DNA from: Desulfobaccales bacterium
GTDB lineage: Bacteria > Desulfobacterota > Desulfobaccia > Desulfobaccales > 0-14-0-80-60-11
NCBI GenBank assembly: GCA_037481655.1
Contig: JBBFLF010000010.1
Span: 1 to 64,000 of the forward strand
Direction: 5' to 3'
DNA length: 64,000 nucleotides
Of the stretch, positions 50,441 to 59,920 are shown piece by piece (the first letter of the stretch is position 1; the number at the start of each line of letters is the position of its first letter). Made by a program: the position numbers and the translations under genes. The notes beneath the pieces were generated by a model. The model searched no databases. It had not been told where the DNA came from and worked only from the letters and a program-made list of their open reading frames with translations.

Positions 50441-50562
50441 GGTATGACCCTCACTTGCCGACCGTCAAGACAGTCGGTTGCAACTTCTTTCCCTGGGCGT
50501 ATGGAAGAGGCCTCTTAGGCCTCCCCCAATCCTTCCTTCCAGAATACTCGCCTGTCATTCTC

Positions 50563-50590
50563 AAAATAAGCAGCGACCCTGACTTGTCAA
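50563..50590 (-). promoter_or_regulatory. Sigma-70-type promoter for the small lipoprotein operon
   Basis: Minus strand: perfect -35 TTGACA (50585-50590), 16-base spacer, -10 TATTTT (50563-50568). The leader of about 115 bases contains a dyad at 50458-50477 (CCGACCGTC / GACAGTCGG, one mismatch). Confidence 0.55.
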
Positions 50591-50781
50591 ATCTTCATCT
50601 TTGGGTGGGGGCTTAGACGCCTTCCTGCTCCGGAGCGGACAAGGGCAGATGCTTGGCCTGCGCGCCACTTTGGGAATCAGAAAGGCCGAGAAACCGGCCG
50701 ACACCCGGTGAATGGAAAATCTATCCGAACCGGAAGAGGATCCAGCCACCTGCTGACCCCTTATCCGGCCCCGGACTGTGC

Positions 50782-50787
50782 TATACT
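50782..50787 (+). promoter_or_regulatory. Extended -10 promoter of the TPR gene
   Basis: TATACT preceded by TGC gives an extended -10 (TGN-TATACT). No good -35. It places the transcript start near 50794, so the TPR gene must start after it, at ATG 50837. The remainder of the 396-base gap 50441-50836 holds the divergent lipoprotein promoter and nothing else I can see. Confidence 0.4.
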
Positions 50788-50836
50788 CCCGAATAATAAG
50801 CGGGGAAAAAGCCTGAAAAGCCGCAAAGCCGCTCCC

Positions 50837-51706
50837 ATGCGCCACCAGTCTGGCTTACCTTCCAGGGTAAAAAGGCTCCGGCAAGCCGTCGGCCTTGCCC
50901 TGTGCCTTCTTGTGGGCGCCTGGACGATAACGGCCCTGGCCCTGGGAGCTGAGTTATCGCCAATAGAGGAGGCCCGGAGTCTGCATGCGCAGGGGGCGGC
51001 ACTCTACCAGGCCGGCAAATTTCGGGAGGCCCTGCCGCTGCAGCAGCGGGCCGTGCAGCTTTATGAGCAGGCCTTAGGGTCGGAACACCCTGAGACCATC
51101 GTCAGCCTCAACAACCTGGCGGAGATGCACCGGGCGCTGGGGGAGTACGCCCAGGCACTGCCGGTGTACCTCCGGGCCCTAAAGGTCAGGGAGAAGACCT
51201 TGGGGCCGGAGCACCCCGACACCGCCAACAGCCTCAGCAACCTGGCCGGGCTCTATCGGGCCCAGGGGGAATACACCCAAGCCCTGCCCCTGTATCAGCG
51301 GGCCTTGCAGATCCGGGAGCGGGTCTTCGGGCCGGCCCATCCTGTGACCAGCATCAGCCTCAACAACCTGGCGTCCCTCTACCAGTTCTTGGGCGACCAT
51401 CAGCAGGCTCTGCCCCTGTACCAGCGGGCGGTGGAAATCAGGGAGCGGGCCTTGGGGCCGGACCACCCCGATACCGCGGTGGCCCTCAACAACCTAGCCG
51501 GCGCATATGAATCTCTGGGCCGGTATAACGAGGCCCTGCCCCTCTACCGCCGGGCCTGGGAGAACCTGGAGAAGACCCTGGGGCCAGAGCACCCCACCGC
51601 CATCGTGAGCCTCAACAACCTGGCCCTGCTCTACCAGACCCCGCTTTGCCCTCAAAGAACCCCTTCCCCTTCATGCCGCCCGGGATGTGGCCCTCGTCGT
51701 CATTGA
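50837..51706 (+). pseudogene. Secreted tetratricopeptide-repeat protein, probably 3'-truncated
   Basis: The reading frame of 289 residues starts with a signal peptide (LGLALCLLVG-like, about residues 13-35) and then holds about five to six 42-residue TPR units of the kinesin-light-chain type (ALPLYQRALQIRERVFGPAH, SISLNNLASLYQFLGDHQQA). The frame then leaves the repeat in mid-unit at about 51640 and ends after a nonsense tail (CPQRTPSPSCRPG) because the DNA switches to a different gene's remnant. TPR proteins of this type normally carry a C-terminal CHAT or other domain. It may still make a shortened protein. Confidence 0.7.
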
Positions 51707-52046
51707 TTAAGAGACCTACCGGCGGGTGAACCAGCCGCTGATCTTCTACCACACCTACATCGCCCAGGTGATGGATTACCTGGGGCGCTGCGGGGTGAAA
51801 GTCATCGGCCTGGACCTGGAGCTCCCCTCCATCTTCCTGGAGGAGCGGGTCAAGGGCGGGTATGACAGCGTTTATGTCCGGGCGCTTTTGGCGGCGAAAA
51901 GACAAAGGATGGAGGTGGTCATCGTCTTTTCCTCCGGCGTCCATCCCCCCTTGCCCACTTATCTCGCCGCCGTGGGCCGGGAGAATCTGGCGGCCTGCAC
52001 CCTCACCCTGGACCGGGATGATTTCGTCCGCCGGCAAAAGCTCCGC
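51642..52046 (+). pseudogene. CHASE2-like domain remnant with in-frame stop
   Basis: In a frame other than the TPR gene the sequence reads RFALKEPLPLHAARDVALVV-ID, stop TAA (51708-51710), ETYRRVNQPLIFYHTYIAQV, then DYLGRCGVKVIGLDLELPS. This matches the periplasmic CHASE2 pattern (R-D-V-x-L-V-x-I-D ... V-I-G-x-D). It has no start, a stop inside the conserved strand, and passes directly into a subtilase remnant. A dead fragment of a sensor-type gene. Confidence 0.6.
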
Positions 52047-52605
52047 TTCGGATCAGTACGGTCACGGCACCGCGGTGGCCAGTATTATCTGCAACATTGC
52101 CCCCAACGCCCGCATTGTGGATATCCGGGTCCTGGACGCCCGCACCGTGGGCGCCGGGGACGCCCTCATCGCCGGCCTCCGCCATGCCGTGGACCATAAG
52201 ATCCGCATCCTCAACCTGAGTCTGGCGGCCAAGGCGGCCTTTGCCGCCAAACTGCGCCCCTTATGCGAGACCGCCTATCGCCAGAACCAGCTGGTGGTTG
52301 CCGCCCGCCGCAACATGCCCCTGACCGACGACGGTTTTCCGGCGGAGTTCTCCTCCAGCATCGGGGTGGATGTGGGGAAATTCATGGATTATTTTCACCT
52401 CAAGTTCCGGCCAGACCACGCCATCGAGTTCATCGCCCACGGAGAGGAGGTGGTGGTGGCCGCGGCGGGCGGCGGCTACACCACCATGACGGGGACCAGC
52501 TTTGCCACGCCGGCGGTCTCCGGCCTCTGCGCCCTCCTGGTGGGGGCCTTCCCGGACCTGCGCCCTTTTGAGGTGAAAAGCGTCCTCCGCTGGTTCTCGG
52601 ATTAG
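52047..52605 (+). pseudogene. Subtilase (S8) peptidase remnant, N-terminus missing
   Basis: About 185 codons of a subtilisin-like fold: the catalytic His box DQYGHGTAVASI and Ser box MTGTSFATPAVSGLCALL are intact, and VVVAAAGGGY is in place, but the Asp box, propeptide and signal peptide are missing because the sequence joins the CHASE2 remnant near 52046. The stop at 52603-52605 looks natural. Probably inactive. A start at ATG 51862 in this frame would add out-of-frame CHASE2 sequence. Confidence 0.68.
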
Positions 52606-52746
52606 CAGGCGGATTCGGGCGGGTCGTTAAAGTGGCCTGGGAAGAGAACTTTCCTCCTATCTCCGGAGTCTTCTTTCAATTCTCAAGGGGATTTGGCTCA
52701 GGGCTTCATGGGCAGATCTTCGTGCTTCATCGTGAGGCGAAACTTT

Positions 52747-52774
52747 TTGAGAAAGCCGGCACAGATGTTATAAT
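52747..52774 (+). promoter_or_regulatory. Sigma-70-type promoter for pyrF
   Basis: -35 TTGAGA (52747-52752), 16-base spacer, perfect -10 TATAAT (52769-52774). The transcript should start near 52781, leaving a very short leader before ATG 52791 or 52806. Confidence 0.68.
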
Positions 52775-52805
52775 CCCCCGAAATTTCCGGATGTGTACCT
52801 CTCCC

Positions 52806-53549
52806 ATGGATCCCAAAGACCGCCTGATCTTTCCCCTGGATGTGCCGAGCAAAGAGGAGGCCAAACGGTTCATTGAGCTCTTAAGGGACAAAGTGGGCCT
52901 CTTCAAAGTGGGGCTGGAGCTCTTCATGGCCGAAGGCCCCAGCTTCCTGAAATTCATGGCGGATGAAGCGGGGGTGGAGTACTTCCTGGACCTGAAATTC
53001 CATGACATTCCGGCCACGGTCTTAAGGGCCCAGGCCCAGATTATGAAAGGCGCCAGGCTGGCCACCGTGCATGTGGACCAGGGCTCGCGCCACCTGAAGG
53101 CCAATATCGACCGATGGAAAAACGGCGTCAAGATTCTGGGGGTCACCGTCCTCACCCACCTGGGTCCTGAGGATCTGGAAGCCATGGGGTTTGCCCCGGA
53201 ATATGCCCGGGACCCCTCCCGGCTGGTGCTGCTCAGGGCCAAACTGGCCAAGGAAGCCGGGTGTGACGGGGTGGTCTGCGCCGGCAGCGAAGCCAGAGCA
53301 GTGAAGGAACAATTCGGCCCGGATTTCCTGGTGGTCTGTCCTGCCATCCGGCCGGCCTGGGCCCTGGTGCCGGGAGATGATCAGCGCCGCATCACCACCC
53401 CGACCGAAGCCATCAAGGCCGGCGCGGACTATATCGTGGTGGGCCGGCCCATCCGGCTGGCAACAGACCCCCGGGAAGCCGCCGACCGGGTGGTGGAGGA
53501 AATCCGGCTCGCCCTGGAAAATCCGGGAGAGCCGGCAAGCGAAGCATAG
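52806..53549 (+). CDS. pyrF: Orotidine 5'-phosphate decarboxylase
   Basis: A 247-residue TIM barrel that decarboxylates OMP to UMP. It opens DRLIFPLDVPSKEEAKRF and has the catalytic LDLKFHDIPATV (Asp62, Lys64, Asp67), VTVLTHLG, and phosphate-binding DYIVVGRPIRLATDP. It belongs to the bacterial (group I) form. ATG 52806 gives the usual N-terminus; ATG 52791 is an alternative. Neither has a clear ribosome site. The gene has its own promoter and is unrelated to the remnants upstream. Confidence 0.93.
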   Translation: MDPKDRLIFPLDVPSKEEAKRFIELLRDKVGLFKVGLELFMAEGPSFLKFMADEAGVEYFLDLKFHDIPATVLRAQAQIMKGARLATVHVDQGSRHLKANIDRWKNGVKILGVTVLTHLGPEDLEAMGFAPEYARDPSRLVLLRAKLAKEAGCDGVVCAGSEARAVKEQFGPDFLVVCPAIRPAWALVPGDDQRRITTPTEAIKAGADYIVVGRPIRLATDPREAADRVVEEIRLALENPGEPASEA

Positions 53550-53559
53550 CCCGGCGGAA

Positions 53560-53587
53560 GCCCCGGAAAAGGCGGATCTTCCGGGGC
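53560..53587. terminator. GC hairpin after pyrF
   Basis: Perfect 9-bp stem GCCCCGGAA (53560-53568) / TTCCGGGGC (53579-53587), loop of 10 bases, 11 bases after the pyrF stop codon. No T run follows on either strand, so it may be a weak terminator or an mRNA end-stabiliser between pyrF and the convergent cusA. Confidence 0.4.
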
Positions 53588-53669
53588 GAGCCCCTCAGCC
53601 CTCCCTGGCATCTCTATCTCCCCAGGAACCGTAATTTCCCATATTATCCGGCCCCTGAAGCGGCCTCAT

Positions 53670-56600
53670 TCAGGCGGCTTCCTGCCCCGGCCCCGTCTGG
53701 GCCAGGTGCTTCACCTCGGCATGCCATTTCCACAGGAGATAGACCGCCGGGTAGATGAGGAGCTCCAGCAAGAAGGAAGTGGTGACCCCGCCCACCATGG
53801 GCGCGGCGATGCGTTTGGCCACCTCGGCGCCGGTGCCCGTGGCCCACATGAGGGGCAGGAGGCCCAGCAGGTTGGCCAGGACCGTCATGAGCTTGGGCCT
53901 CAGGCGCATGAGCGCCCCTTCCCTGACCGCGCCTGTGAGGTCCTCCCAGGAGGTGAGGCGCCCCTGGCGGCGGTGCTCCTCATAGACCAGGTCCTGATAG
54001 AGGAGCATCACCACCCCGGTTTCGGCATCCAGCCCCAGCAGGGCGATGATCCCCACCACCACCCCCAGGCTCAGGTTGTAATCCAGAAAATACAGGAGCC
54101 AGATGGCCCCCACCACGGAGAAGGGCAGAGAAAGGATGATGATCGCCACCTTGGTGAGGGAGAAGGTGGCCAGATACATCAGAATGACAATAATGGCCAG
54201 GGTGATGGGCACCAGAACCCAGAGACGCTCCCTGGCCCGCTCCAGATACTCATACTGGCCGCTCCAAGCCAGGCTGTAGCCGGGAGGCAGCTTCAGCTTT
54301 TCCCGGATGGCCTCCTTGGCCCGGGAGACATAGGTGCCCAGATCAATGTCCCGGATATCCACATAGACCCACACCGAGGGCCGGCCGCCTTCGCTTTTGA
54401 TCATGTCGGGCCCCTGGCGGAGGCTGAGCTCCGCCACCTGCCCCAAAGGGATCTGGGCGCCGGTGGGCGTGGGGATGAGGAGGCGCTTCAGGGCCGGGAG
54501 ATTGTCCCGGTAGTCCTGGAAGTAGCGCAAATTTACGGGGTAGCGCTCCAGGCCCTCCACCGTCTGGGTGAGGGCCATGCCCCCCAGCCCGGTGGCGATG
54601 ACGTCCTGGACGTCCCCCACATTGAGGCCGTAGCGGGCCGCCTCCGGACGGTGGATGCCCACCTCCAGGTAGTAGCCGCCCAGAGGCCGCTCCGCAAAGA
54701 CGCTGGCGGTGCCGGGCAGCGGGCGTAACACCGCCTCGGCCTCGGTGGCCAGGCGGGTGAGGACCCCCAGGTCCGCGCCCATGAGCTTCAGGCCCACCGG
54801 GGTCTTCATGCCCGTGGAGAGCATGTCCAGACGGATCTTGATGGGATAGCCCCAGGAGTTGGCCAAGCCGGGGAAGCGCACCGCCCGGTCCAGCTCCCGG
54901 ATGAGGCGCTCGGTGTCGTAGCCCGGCCGCCACTGGTCCCGAGGTTTGAGCTTGATGGTGGTCTCGATCATGCTCAAGGGCGCCGGGTCGGTGGCGGTGT
55001 CCGCCCGGCCCACCTTGCCGAAGATGTACTCCACTTCCGGGAAGGTCTTGATGATGCGGTCCGTCTGCTGCAGAAGCTCCCGGGCCTTGGTCACCGAGAT
55101 CCCCGGCATGGTGGTGGGCATGTACAGCAAATCCCCCTCATCCAGGGGCGGCATAAACTCGCTCCCCAGGCGGGTGAGGGGATAGATACTGATGACCAAT
55201 ACCACCAGTGCCAGCAAAATGGCGGTCGTGGGAAAGCGCAGGGTGAGGTTGAGCACCGGCCGGTAAAGAAAGTGCGTCGCCCGGGAGAGGGGATGGCGCT
55301 CTTCTTTGGGGATGCGGCCCCGGATGAAATACACCATCAGGATGGGGATGAGGGTGATGGCCAGGACCGAGGCCCCGGCCATGGCGAAGGTCTTGGTGAA
55401 GGCCAAAGGCCGGAAGAGCCGGCCACTTTCCCCCTGCAGGGCGAAGATGGGGATGAAGGAGACGGTGAGCACCAGCAAGGAAAAGAACAGGGACGGCCCC
55501 ACCTCCTTCGCGGCCTCCAGGACGATGGGGGTGCGGTCGGCCCCGGGCGGCAGATTCTCCAGTTTTTTATGGGCATTTTCCACCATCACCATGGAGGCGT
55601 CCACCATGTCGCCGATGGCAATGGCGATGCCGGCCAGGGAGAGGATGTTGGCGGTGATGTTGAACTGATACTGCAAAATGAAGGAGATGAGCACCCCTAA
55701 GGGGAGAGAGACGATGGCCACGAAGGCGCTGCGCAGGTGCAGGAGGAAGACCACGGTGATCAGGGCCACGATGGCGATCTCCTCCAGGATGGCCCTTCTT
55801 AAGGTCTCGATGGAGCGCTCAATGAGGCCAGAGCGGTCGTAGGCGGTGACAATCCGCACCCCCGGAGGGAGACCGGCCCTGAGCCCCTCCATTTTGGCCT
55901 TCACCGCCTGAATGACGGCCCGGGCGTTCTCCCCGTGGCGCATGACCACAATACCCCCCACCACCTCCCCGTCGCCGTCGGCCTCAGCAATGCCCCGGCG
56001 CAGCTCCGGCCCCAGGCGCACCAGCCCCAGGTCCTTCACCCTAAGGGGCGTACCCCGGGGATCGGCGGCCACCACGATGTTTTCCACGTCCGTGAGCGAC
56101 CGGAGATAGCCCCGGGCCCGCACCATGTATTCGGTTTCGGCCATCTCCACCACCCTGCCGCCGGTATCCTGGTTGGCCCGCTGGATGGCGTCCCGGACAC
56201 GGGACAGGGGGAGATTGAAGGCCGCCAGCCGGTTGGGATCCACCACCACCTGGTATTGCTTGACGAAGCCGCCCACCGAGGCCACTTCCGCCACCCCGGG
56301 CACGGCCTGAAGCTGGTAGCGCAGGTACCAGTCCTGGAGGCTCCGGAGCTGCGCCAGGTCGTGGCGGCCGCTTTTGTCCTCCAGCACATACTGGTAAACC
56401 CAGCCCACTCCGGTGGCATCCGGCCCGAGCTGGGGGGAGACCGCGGCAGGGAGTTTCCCCCGCACCACGTTGAGATACTCCAGCACCCGGGAGCGGGCCC
56501 AGTAGAGGTCGGTGCCGTCCTCAAAGATGATGTAGACCAGGGAGTAGCCGAAGGAGGAGTATCCCCTGACTGCCTGGGCCCGGGGCACGGCCAGCATGGC

Positions 56601-56813
56601 GGTGCTCAAGGGATAGGTGACCTGATCCTCCACCACCTGGGGGGCCTGCTCCGGCCATTCGGTGCGGATGATCACCTGCACATCGGAGAGGTCGGGGATG
56701 GCGTCCACCGGCAGGTAATACATGCAGTAAAGGCCCCAGGCAGTGATGGCCAGCCAGGTGAGGAGCACCAGACCTCGGTGGCGGACGCAGAGCTCAATGA
56801 AGCGGGCGATCAT
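53670..56813 (-). CDS. cusA: CusA-type Cu(I)/Ag(I) efflux RND transporter
   Basis: A 1047-residue heavy-metal RND pump with 12 predicted membrane helices. It opens MIARFIELCVRHRGLVLL; the proton-relay region reads SLAGIAIAIGDMVDASMVMVEN. The three copper-binding methionines of E. coli CusA (573, 623, 672) have counterparts at about residues 562 (LLYMPTTMPG), 614 (APLSMIETT) and 663 (RLDMLSTGMK), arguing for Cu(I)/Ag(I) rather than zinc or cobalt. It is the last gene of the cusCBA operon, 34 bases after cusB. Confidence 0.93.
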   Translation of the reverse strand: MIARFIELCVRHRGLVLLTWLAITAWGLYCMYYLPVDAIPDLSDVQVIIRTEWPEQAPQVVEDQVTYPLSTAMLAVPRAQAVRGYSSFGYSLVYIIFEDGTDLYWARSRVLEYLNVVRGKLPAAVSPQLGPDATGVGWVYQYVLEDKSGRHDLAQLRSLQDWYLRYQLQAVPGVAEVASVGGFVKQYQVVVDPNRLAAFNLPLSRVRDAIQRANQDTGGRVVEMAETEYMVRARGYLRSLTDVENIVVAADPRGTPLRVKDLGLVRLGPELRRGIAEADGDGEVVGGIVVMRHGENARAVIQAVKAKMEGLRAGLPPGVRIVTAYDRSGLIERSIETLRRAILEEIAIVALITVVFLLHLRSAFVAIVSLPLGVLISFILQYQFNITANILSLAGIAIAIGDMVDASMVMVENAHKKLENLPPGADRTPIVLEAAKEVGPSLFFSLLVLTVSFIPIFALQGESGRLFRPLAFTKTFAMAGASVLAITLIPILMVYFIRGRIPKEERHPLSRATHFLYRPVLNLTLRFPTTAILLALVVLVISIYPLTRLGSEFMPPLDEGDLLYMPTTMPGISVTKARELLQQTDRIIKTFPEVEYIFGKVGRADTATDPAPLSMIETTIKLKPRDQWRPGYDTERLIRELDRAVRFPGLANSWGYPIKIRLDMLSTGMKTPVGLKLMGADLGVLTRLATEAEAVLRPLPGTASVFAERPLGGYYLEVGIHRPEAARYGLNVGDVQDVIATGLGGMALTQTVEGLERYPVNLRYFQDYRDNLPALKRLLIPTPTGAQIPLGQVAELSLRQGPDMIKSEGGRPSVWVYVDIRDIDLGTYVSRAKEAIREKLKLPPGYSLAWSGQYEYLERARERLWVLVPITLAIIVILMYLATFSLTKVAIIILSLPFSVVGAIWLLYFLDYNLSLGVVVGIIALLGLDAETGVVMLLYQDLVYEEHRRQGRLTSWEDLTGAVREGALMRLRPKLMTVLANLLGLLPLMWATGTGAEVAKRIAAPMVGGVTTSFLLELLIYPAVYLLWKWHAEVKHLAQTGPGQEAA

Positions 56814-56847
56814 GGAGGCGCTCTCTCCTGGTGAGGGTCGGTGGACG

Positions 56848-58446
56848 TTAATGATGGCGATGCCCCGGGGGCATGGGGGCCGGGGCCTCCCCTTCCCGTT
56901 TCTCCCCGGCCTTGAGCATGCCGGCGATGGCCTCCCGGAAGCGGGACTCGGAATCCAGCAGGAACTGGGCCGAGGTGACCACCTGCTCCCCTGGCTTGAG
57001 GCCCTGGGTGATCTCCACCAGACCCCCCTCCCCTTCCAGACCCAGTTTCACCGGCCGGGGCGCAAACCGGCCCTGGCCTAAAGCCACAAAGACATGCTGG
57101 CGTTCGCCGGTGTCCAGCACCGCCTCCCGGGGCACCACCACCGCCTGGGGCCTGGCTGGGGCCACCACCTCCACCTGGGCAAACATCTCCGGCTTGAGGC
57201 GGAGCCGGGGGTTGGGCACCGCCAGGCGCAGCCGGGCGGTGCGGGTGTCGCCTTTGAGGAAGGGGTAGAGGTATTCCACCTTGCCATGAAAGGTCTCCCC
57301 GGGGAGATAGCTCAGGGTGATGTGGGCCTGCTGCCCCACCTTCACCCAGGGGAGCTCATATTCATACACCTCCGCTTCCACCCAGACGGTGCTAAGATCG
57401 GCCACCTCCAAGAGCGGCATCCCCGGCTGCACCATCTGCCCCCGGGTCACCAGGCGCTTCAGCACCACGCCGGTGACCGGGGCCTTGAGGGTGAGCTCCC
57501 GTTTCATCACCCCGGTGCGCAGGAGTTCTTCGATCTCCGCCGCCGGGATGTCCCAGTTGGCCAGCCGGGCCCGGGCCGCCTCATACAGGCGCCGGGCGCT
57601 GTCCTTGAGCTCCGGGAAGCCGCTTTTCTCCAGGGTCTTAAGGTTATCCCGGGCGAGCAAGAGCTCCCGCTGGGCGCTCACCAGCTCCGGGCTATACAGG
57701 CTCAACAACGGCTGGCCCTGCCGCACCGGGTCGCCTTCGGCCCGGACATAAAGCCCCTCCACCCAGCCGCCGATTTTGGTGGTGACCTGGAAGAGGCGGC
57801 GCTCATCCACCGTGACCCGGCCCACCGCCCGGATGCGCCGGGTCAAGGGGCGTTCCTCCACCAGGGCGGTGCGCACCCCCATGGACTGGAGCATTCCCGG
57901 GTCCACCACGATGACCCCATCGCCGGCGGTGCCTGCCTCCTCCTCATAAACCGGCACCAGATCCATGCCGCAGGGGGCCTTGCCGGGTCTGTCGCTCACG
58001 TAGCCCGGGTCCATGGGGGAGACCCAGTACTTGACCTTGCGCTCTTTGGCAGGACCAGTCGCCGGTGGGGTCGGAGTTCCCGGCTCCCCGGACACCGGCA
58101 CCAGCTCATGGCCCATGGGGTCCTTGCCGGGTTTGTCCGAGATATAACGGGGGTCCATGGGACTCACCCAGTAGCGCACCGCCCGGGGGGAAGGGGCCGC
58201 CCCGGGGGCCACCGGGAAGATTGGCACCAGCTCCCTGCCCTGGTCGTCTTTCCCCGGCTCAAAGCGGATGTAGCCAGGGTCGCCGGGGGAGACATAGCAC
58301 AAAGGTTTGGCCGCTGCGGGCGGCGTGGGGGCTGGGGCATGGGGGGCCATGAAATGGTAGCCCTGCAGATAAAGCACCCCCAGCGCCGCCAGGCTGAGGC
58401 CGACCCCGGCCAAAAGACCGATGAGCAGCGCCCGTCCCCCTCTCAT
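56848..58446 (-). CDS. cusB: CusB-type RND periplasmic adaptor with three metal-binding domains
   Basis: A 532-residue adaptor. An N-terminal anchor (LLIGLLAGVGLSLAALGVLY) is followed by three tandem heavy-metal-binding domains of the 'Y-x-S-P-M-D-P...P-G-K-x-P...L-V-P-V' type at about residues 49-77, 91-119 and 139-167, then the barrel-sandwich (LYSPELVSAQRELLLARDNL, LKAPVTGVVLKRLVTRG), membrane-proximal parts and a His-rich end (GHRHH). Most CusB proteins have one such domain. The first copy has GDP in place of MDP and may not bind metal. It overlaps cusC by 4 bases (ATGA). Confidence 0.9.
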   Translation of the reverse strand: MRGGRALLIGLLAGVGLSLAALGVLYLQGYHFMAPHAPAPTPPAAAKPLCYVSPGDPGYIRFEPGKDDQGRELVPIFPVAPGAAPSPRAVRYWVSPMDPRYISDKPGKDPMGHELVPVSGEPGTPTPPATGPAKERKVKYWVSPMDPGYVSDRPGKAPCGMDLVPVYEEEAGTAGDGVIVVDPGMLQSMGVRTALVEERPLTRRIRAVGRVTVDERRLFQVTTKIGGWVEGLYVRAEGDPVRQGQPLLSLYSPELVSAQRELLLARDNLKTLEKSGFPELKDSARRLYEAARARLANWDIPAAEIEELLRTGVMKRELTLKAPVTGVVLKRLVTRGQMVQPGMPLLEVADLSTVWVEAEVYEYELPWVKVGQQAHITLSYLPGETFHGKVEYLYPFLKGDTRTARLRLAVPNPRLRLKPEMFAQVEVVAPARPQAVVVPREAVLDTGERQHVFVALGQGRFAPRPVKLGLEGEGGLVEITQGLKPGEQVVTSAQFLLDSESRFREAIAGMLKAGEKREGEAPAPMPPGHRHH

Positions 58447-59750
58447 GGCCGCCCCCTGCTTTGCCGGGGGAGTTCCCGACCGGCCAGGAACTCCAGCTCC
58501 GCCCAGATCTCCTCAAAGTCCTTGAGATACTCCTGCATCATCAGCTCGGCACTGTAAGCGGCAATCTGGCTCTGGTGGAGCTGCTGAAAGCTCACCATGC
58601 CGGTCTGGTAGGCGGTGAGGGCCCCTTCCGCGGCCTGCCGGGCTTGGGGGAGAAGCCCCTGGCCATAGAGCTGGATCTGCCGGGAGAGGCGCTCCAGTTT
58701 GGCCACCCGGTCCTGCACCGCAGCCTGCAATGTGGTCCAGGCGGCCTGATGGGCTTCCCGGGCGGCGCGCCGGCGGGCCTCCTCCTCCCGGATGCGGGGC
58801 TTGATCTTGTCCCCCACCCAGATGGGCAGGTTCACCATGATTTTGGCCGAAAACATGTCCGGGTTGTTCATCTCCGCCAGCGGCCCCCGGAGGCGCTCCT
58901 TGAAGCCATAGGCCACCCCGAGGGTGACGTCCGGGTAGTAGTCCTTGCGGGCCAATTCCACCGCCTTCTCCTGCTTCAGGATCTGGGTCTTCAGGGCCTG
59001 GAGCTGCGGCCGCTCCAGGGCGGCTTCCAGGATATGGGGAGCTTTCAGGGTCACGGGGCGGGGGCTGAGCGGCCGGGGCCGTGGAAGCGGTGTCTCGGGA
59101 GGGCGGTTCCGCAAGGAGTTGAGCACCGCCTGCCAGGACTCCCGCCGCTGCTGCCAGGTGAGGAGCTTGTCTAGGTAGCTCCCCAGTTCCACCTGGGCCT
59201 GGAGCACCTCGGTCTGGGTGGCCTGGCCCACCCCGTAGCGCCCTTCCGCCACCCTGACCACCTGCTCCCAGAGGCTTTTGCTTCTGGCGGTGAGGTCATA
59301 GGAGGCCTGGGTCCACGCCAGGTTCCAATAGGCGGCAATCACCCGGGTGCGGATTTCGTTGACCTTGTCCCGCTGGACCCATTCCTCGGCCCTCGCCTCC
59401 GTGGCCGCCACCTCGGCGCGCAGGCGGCGCTTGCCCGGGAAGGGGAACTTCTGGCTCAGCTCCACCATCTTCTGGGTCATGGGGTCCCGGTCGAAGGCCC
59501 ACTTGTCGGTGGGAATATCCTTGAGGACAAAGGCGAACTCCGGATCGTCCAGGGCGCCGGCGGGGCGGATGCGCTCCTGGGCCGCGGCGCTTAAGGCCGC
59601 CCGCTCCTTGATCTCCGGGTTGGCCGCTTGGGCTTCGGCGATGAGGGCCTCCAGCTCCGGTGGCAGGCCGCCCGCCCCGGCCAGGGATGCTGCCGCCAGA
59701 ACTGTCAGGGTCAACAGCATGCTGAGGCCAAGCCAGGGAAACCGTCTCAT
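58443..59750 (-). CDS. cusC: TolC/CusC-family outer-membrane efflux protein
   Basis: A 435-residue outer-membrane factor. The signal peptide (MRRFPWLGLSMLLTLTVLAA) has no lipobox cysteine. Two TolC repeats follow: AALSAAAQERIRPAGALDDP, VELSQKFPFPGKRRLRAEVA, and later VTLGVAYGFKERL, AKIMVNLPIWVGDKIKPRI, YQTGMVSFQQLHQSQI. It forms the exit duct of the copper pump. The ATG at 59750 has AAGGATAAGGA upstream; a longer start at 59795 is less supported. Confidence 0.9.
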   Translation of the reverse strand: MRRFPWLGLSMLLTLTVLAAASLAGAGGLPPELEALIAEAQAANPEIKERAALSAAAQERIRPAGALDDPEFAFVLKDIPTDKWAFDRDPMTQKMVELSQKFPFPGKRRLRAEVAATEARAEEWVQRDKVNEIRTRVIAAYWNLAWTQASYDLTARSKSLWEQVVRVAEGRYGVGQATQTEVLQAQVELGSYLDKLLTWQQRRESWQAVLNSLRNRPPETPLPRPRPLSPRPVTLKAPHILEAALERPQLQALKTQILKQEKAVELARKDYYPDVTLGVAYGFKERLRGPLAEMNNPDMFSAKIMVNLPIWVGDKIKPRIREEEARRRAAREAHQAAWTTLQAAVQDRVAKLERLSRQIQLYGQGLLPQARQAAEGALTAYQTGMVSFQQLHQSQIAAYSAELMMQEYLKDFEEIWAELEFLAGRELPRQSRGRP

Positions 59751-59891
59751 GTCCTTATCCTTTCCTTGTGGCCTCGCCAGAGGAGGCCGGGGCAAAGTGG
59801 CTCATGGAACAAAGGGGGCAGAAAACTGTGGCCCCCTCCCCCTCTCCATCACCATTATTGAGGAAATCGCCCCCATTAATCCTACTTTTTT

Positions 59892-59920
59892 AGTATAATT
59901 TCTTCCCGACCGCAGAACAA
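59892..59920 (-). promoter_or_regulatory. Probable promoter of the cusCBA operon
   Basis: Minus strand: -35 TTGTTC (59915-59920), 17-base spacer, -10 TATACT (59892-59897), in an AT-rich patch 140 bases before cusC. No CueR- or CusR-like dyad is obvious. Confidence 0.5.

Noticed and set aside
50970-51640. Regular direct repeats that could look like a CRISPR-like or satellite array
   Set aside because: The period is 126 bases and stays in frame; they encode 42-residue TPR units.
51862-52605. A single 247-residue subtilase gene starting at ATG 51862
   Set aside because: Its first 60 residues are out-of-frame CHASE2 sequence with odd composition; the homology begins only near 52047.
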